Assembly: GCA_013399875.1 (NCBI GenBank) | Contig: VXAZ01002121.1 | Location: 62,001-126,000, forward strand | DNA length: 64,000 bases | Source of the DNA: Gymnorhina tibicen | Lineage: Eukaryota > Chordata > Aves > Passeriformes > Artamidae | Reading direction: 5' to 3' | Shown: piece by piece, positions 61,961-64,000 of the stretch | Layout of the letters: every line of letters begins with the position of its first letter | Position numbering within the stretch: the first letter of the stretch is position 1 | The notes under the pieces: model-generated | Databases searched by the model: none | The model's input: the letters and a program-made list of their open reading frames with translations, nothing else | What the model was told of the DNA's origin: nothing | Made by a program: the position numbers and the translations under genes

Positions 61961-64000
61961 CAAAGCAAATTCTTTTTATTGCTAATAATATTGTGCTTCT
62001 CCAGCATTAGCTTTGAAGGTTAGCAATTTTCAGGGTCAAACCCTAAATATATTATTTCCTTTTTATTTACTTTTCTTTTTTAATCTTTCCTCTTTGAAGT
62101 CTTTTCCTATTATAGAGAATTTAAAGCAATTGATTAAAAAAAAATTGAAACTCTTGAAATGTGAGTTCACTGTGCTCAATAGAAAGGAGCCAGTTTCAAC
62201 CCAGCACACGCAATGTCTTTGTTATACCCATTTAGAAATTCACAAACTTTTCCTATAATCACTCTCTATTACAATTGCATTCTAGTCTAAGTGGTTTGGT
62301 TAACTGCATGTCAGGCAATCCACGATGCCATGTACCATGTCCAAAATTTATTTGCAAAATAAATGCAGTCAAGTGGCTCTCCATAAATATTCCAGGCAGA
62401 AGAAATCTCCTTGCTTTAGCCACAAGTACCCAGATCACTAAATTTCACTTTGCACATTATGTATTTATATTGGAATATTCTTCCATTCCCACTTTTTTTT
62501 CCCCCCATTAGTCACCTGTGGAACATTTGTTTTCAACAAAGTCTCTGTAATTCTCGACACCAGACTTCCTTTCATCCATAAAACTAATGCCCACTGACAC
62601 AGTGAAATATCTCCACTCTGACCAGAGAGACTAACTCCAGGACAGGGCAGGAATTTACAGCTGAAATGTTTAGCTTCTCAACTGGGACCATATCAAGAAT
62701 GCAAATTTGCGTTCTCTGGGGGGTTTTAACTTTTCAGGTCAATAAAGACAGAAATGAAATCATAATACAGATCACGAAAAACTGTGTTTCAAAACATACT
62801 CTTCTCCCATCTTAAGAAAAGAAAAGCTTTAAGTGCTGTATTAAGAAGCAGTCAAGCCACCTGGCTTTCAGAAATGTTTGTGCCAGTCTCCCAAAGCCAC
62901 GTTTGCATTCTTTAGTTAAAAAACAAGCCTTGTGTAATACGGTTTTACATGTTCTGAAGTGTTTGCTAACAGACACATGAAAAGGTTGTCATCAATTGTA
63001 CAGGTTTTGGTCCTTGAGGCTACAGCATTTCTATTTGGGAAATAAATACCATAACATAGTGGTTTGGTACCTGCTGTGGGGTGGGGAAAGGAAAATTAAA
63101 AAAGTATAGCAAAACATTGAGATAATTCTTTCTGAGCACTGTGGGGTCTGTCAGCCTACAAACCTGAGTGCCTCTGTCCAGGTATCATTGTGGTACCCTG
63201 TAAGAACAGACTTTTCTCCCTTTGTGGTGATATACAAACATGATTTGGATCTCTCATATGCCCCACTGCCTGCATTGCAGCAGATGATAATGATCAGTAA
63301 CTATCTTCACTGGGATTTGTTACCCTGCTGATAATGACAGTAATGTATAAGGCACTGCCTGTCCTTTCTCAGTTAATCTGGAGCTCTAGTACCAAACACT
63401 AATCGAAGATACATCACTACCTGATACAGATATAGGGGAATCATGAGCAGAGATGATGTTTTTTCCATGTGCATTTTAGCTACATTGGGAAACAGATCTG
63501 CGGATATCTGAACAACGTATCCCGACATTACCTTCGTGTTTCAACAGGAGAATTCTTGTTCATTTTGACTGGCAGGGAATATGGATTTGTGAAACGAGTA
63601 ATGTAAATGCACCATGGTGAGGACTTGGGTATCAGAGTGGTCATCTCTGACAGACCTCCAAGACCCTCAGCCACAACAATCAAAAACCTAAAAATCCCCT
63701 TGTGTATTATCTCATAGCCCTGTGACAGAGCCATGACTGCACCTGCCAGGGTCAGACTGAAATAAAGCCTTTTGGAAACAGCAGAACTGCTAAAACCTGT
63801 ACAAAGCAGCTCACCATGTAACAGGCAGAAAAAATCTGCGGTTACTCTCTTATTACCTAAATTGCAGTTAGAACTCACATTTGACTTAAAATGAGATTAA
63901 AACTGTCATGTCATCAGTACAGGAGGCAAATGACGAGAAATCTTGGAGGTGAATACTCTGCTCTCTGGGATCCGGGCACTTCCTGACCTGTATCCGTTTA

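Larger units (their letters stand above)
56358..64000. other. Unique non-coding stretch, no gene recognised
   Basis: About 7.6 kb of AT-rich sequence with frames up to 118 codons (57444-57800 and 60013-60369 plus). The first is in a GC-richer patch and the second ends in a poly-T run, and neither resembles a known family. Strong acceptor-like signals occur near 58498 and at 61685. A candidate regulatory block is at 61600-61960. Confidence 0.5.

Noticed and set aside
1..64000. CRISPR arrays, bacterial operons, tRNA or rRNA genes
   Set aside because: No regularly spaced direct repeats, no ribosome-binding-site/ORF arrays, and no cloverleaf or rRNA landmarks were seen. All context is vertebrate nuclear DNA.

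Overview
The window looks like about 64 kb of non-coding nuclear DNA from a bird, probably a passerine. The reasons are antisense and sense CR1 LINE 3' ends with the avian terminal repeat, several avian-type ERV solo LTRs, relics of ancient MIR-type SINEs, and a generally AT-rich, repeat-poor background. I recognise no protein-coding gene, rRNA or tRNA. The open frames present are short or use non-ATG starts, and none resembles a protein family I know. The sequence fits either a gene desert or the inside of one very long intron. It is certainly not a bacterial or viral genome segment.

Layout. 0-4.3 kb is unique sequence with a small perfect hairpin and a 42-nt poly-T run. 4.33-5.11 kb holds two CR1 3' fragments in opposite orientation. 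5.1-13.3 kb is mostly unique AT-rich DNA, with a candidate conserved regulatory block near 8.6-8.9 kb and a possible recursive splice site at 12,360. 13.28-14.17 kb has a truncated ERVL-type LTR followed by a complete solo LTR (family A, minus strand) bounded by a 5-bp target duplication. A MIR relic lies at 15.4-15.6 kb. 22.06-23.32 kb has a second family A LTR and a family B LTR, both plus strand and both with recognisable target duplications. 24.8-25.5 kb is a GC-rich patch carrying the longest plausible ATG-initiated open frame. A fourth type of LTR (D) lies at 38.9-39.4 kb, a degraded ERVL-type LTR (family C, minus) at 42.0-42.6 kb, a CR1 fragment at 47.16-47.31 kb, another MIR relic at 55.0-55.2 kb, and the second family B LTR (minus) at 55.98-56.35 kb. 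The rest is unique sequence with simple repeats.

How it fits together. No genes act together here. The clearest organisational feature is that LTR families A, B and C each occur as an oppositely oriented pair. If the region is transcribed as an intron, these pairs could base-pair in RNA or promote inversion. Splice-like signals, including one closely matching a recursive splice site, weakly favour a long-intron reading with plus-strand transcription. I found no convincing previously undescribed system. The most testable leads are the splice signals, the candidate regulatory blocks and the inverted LTR pairs.
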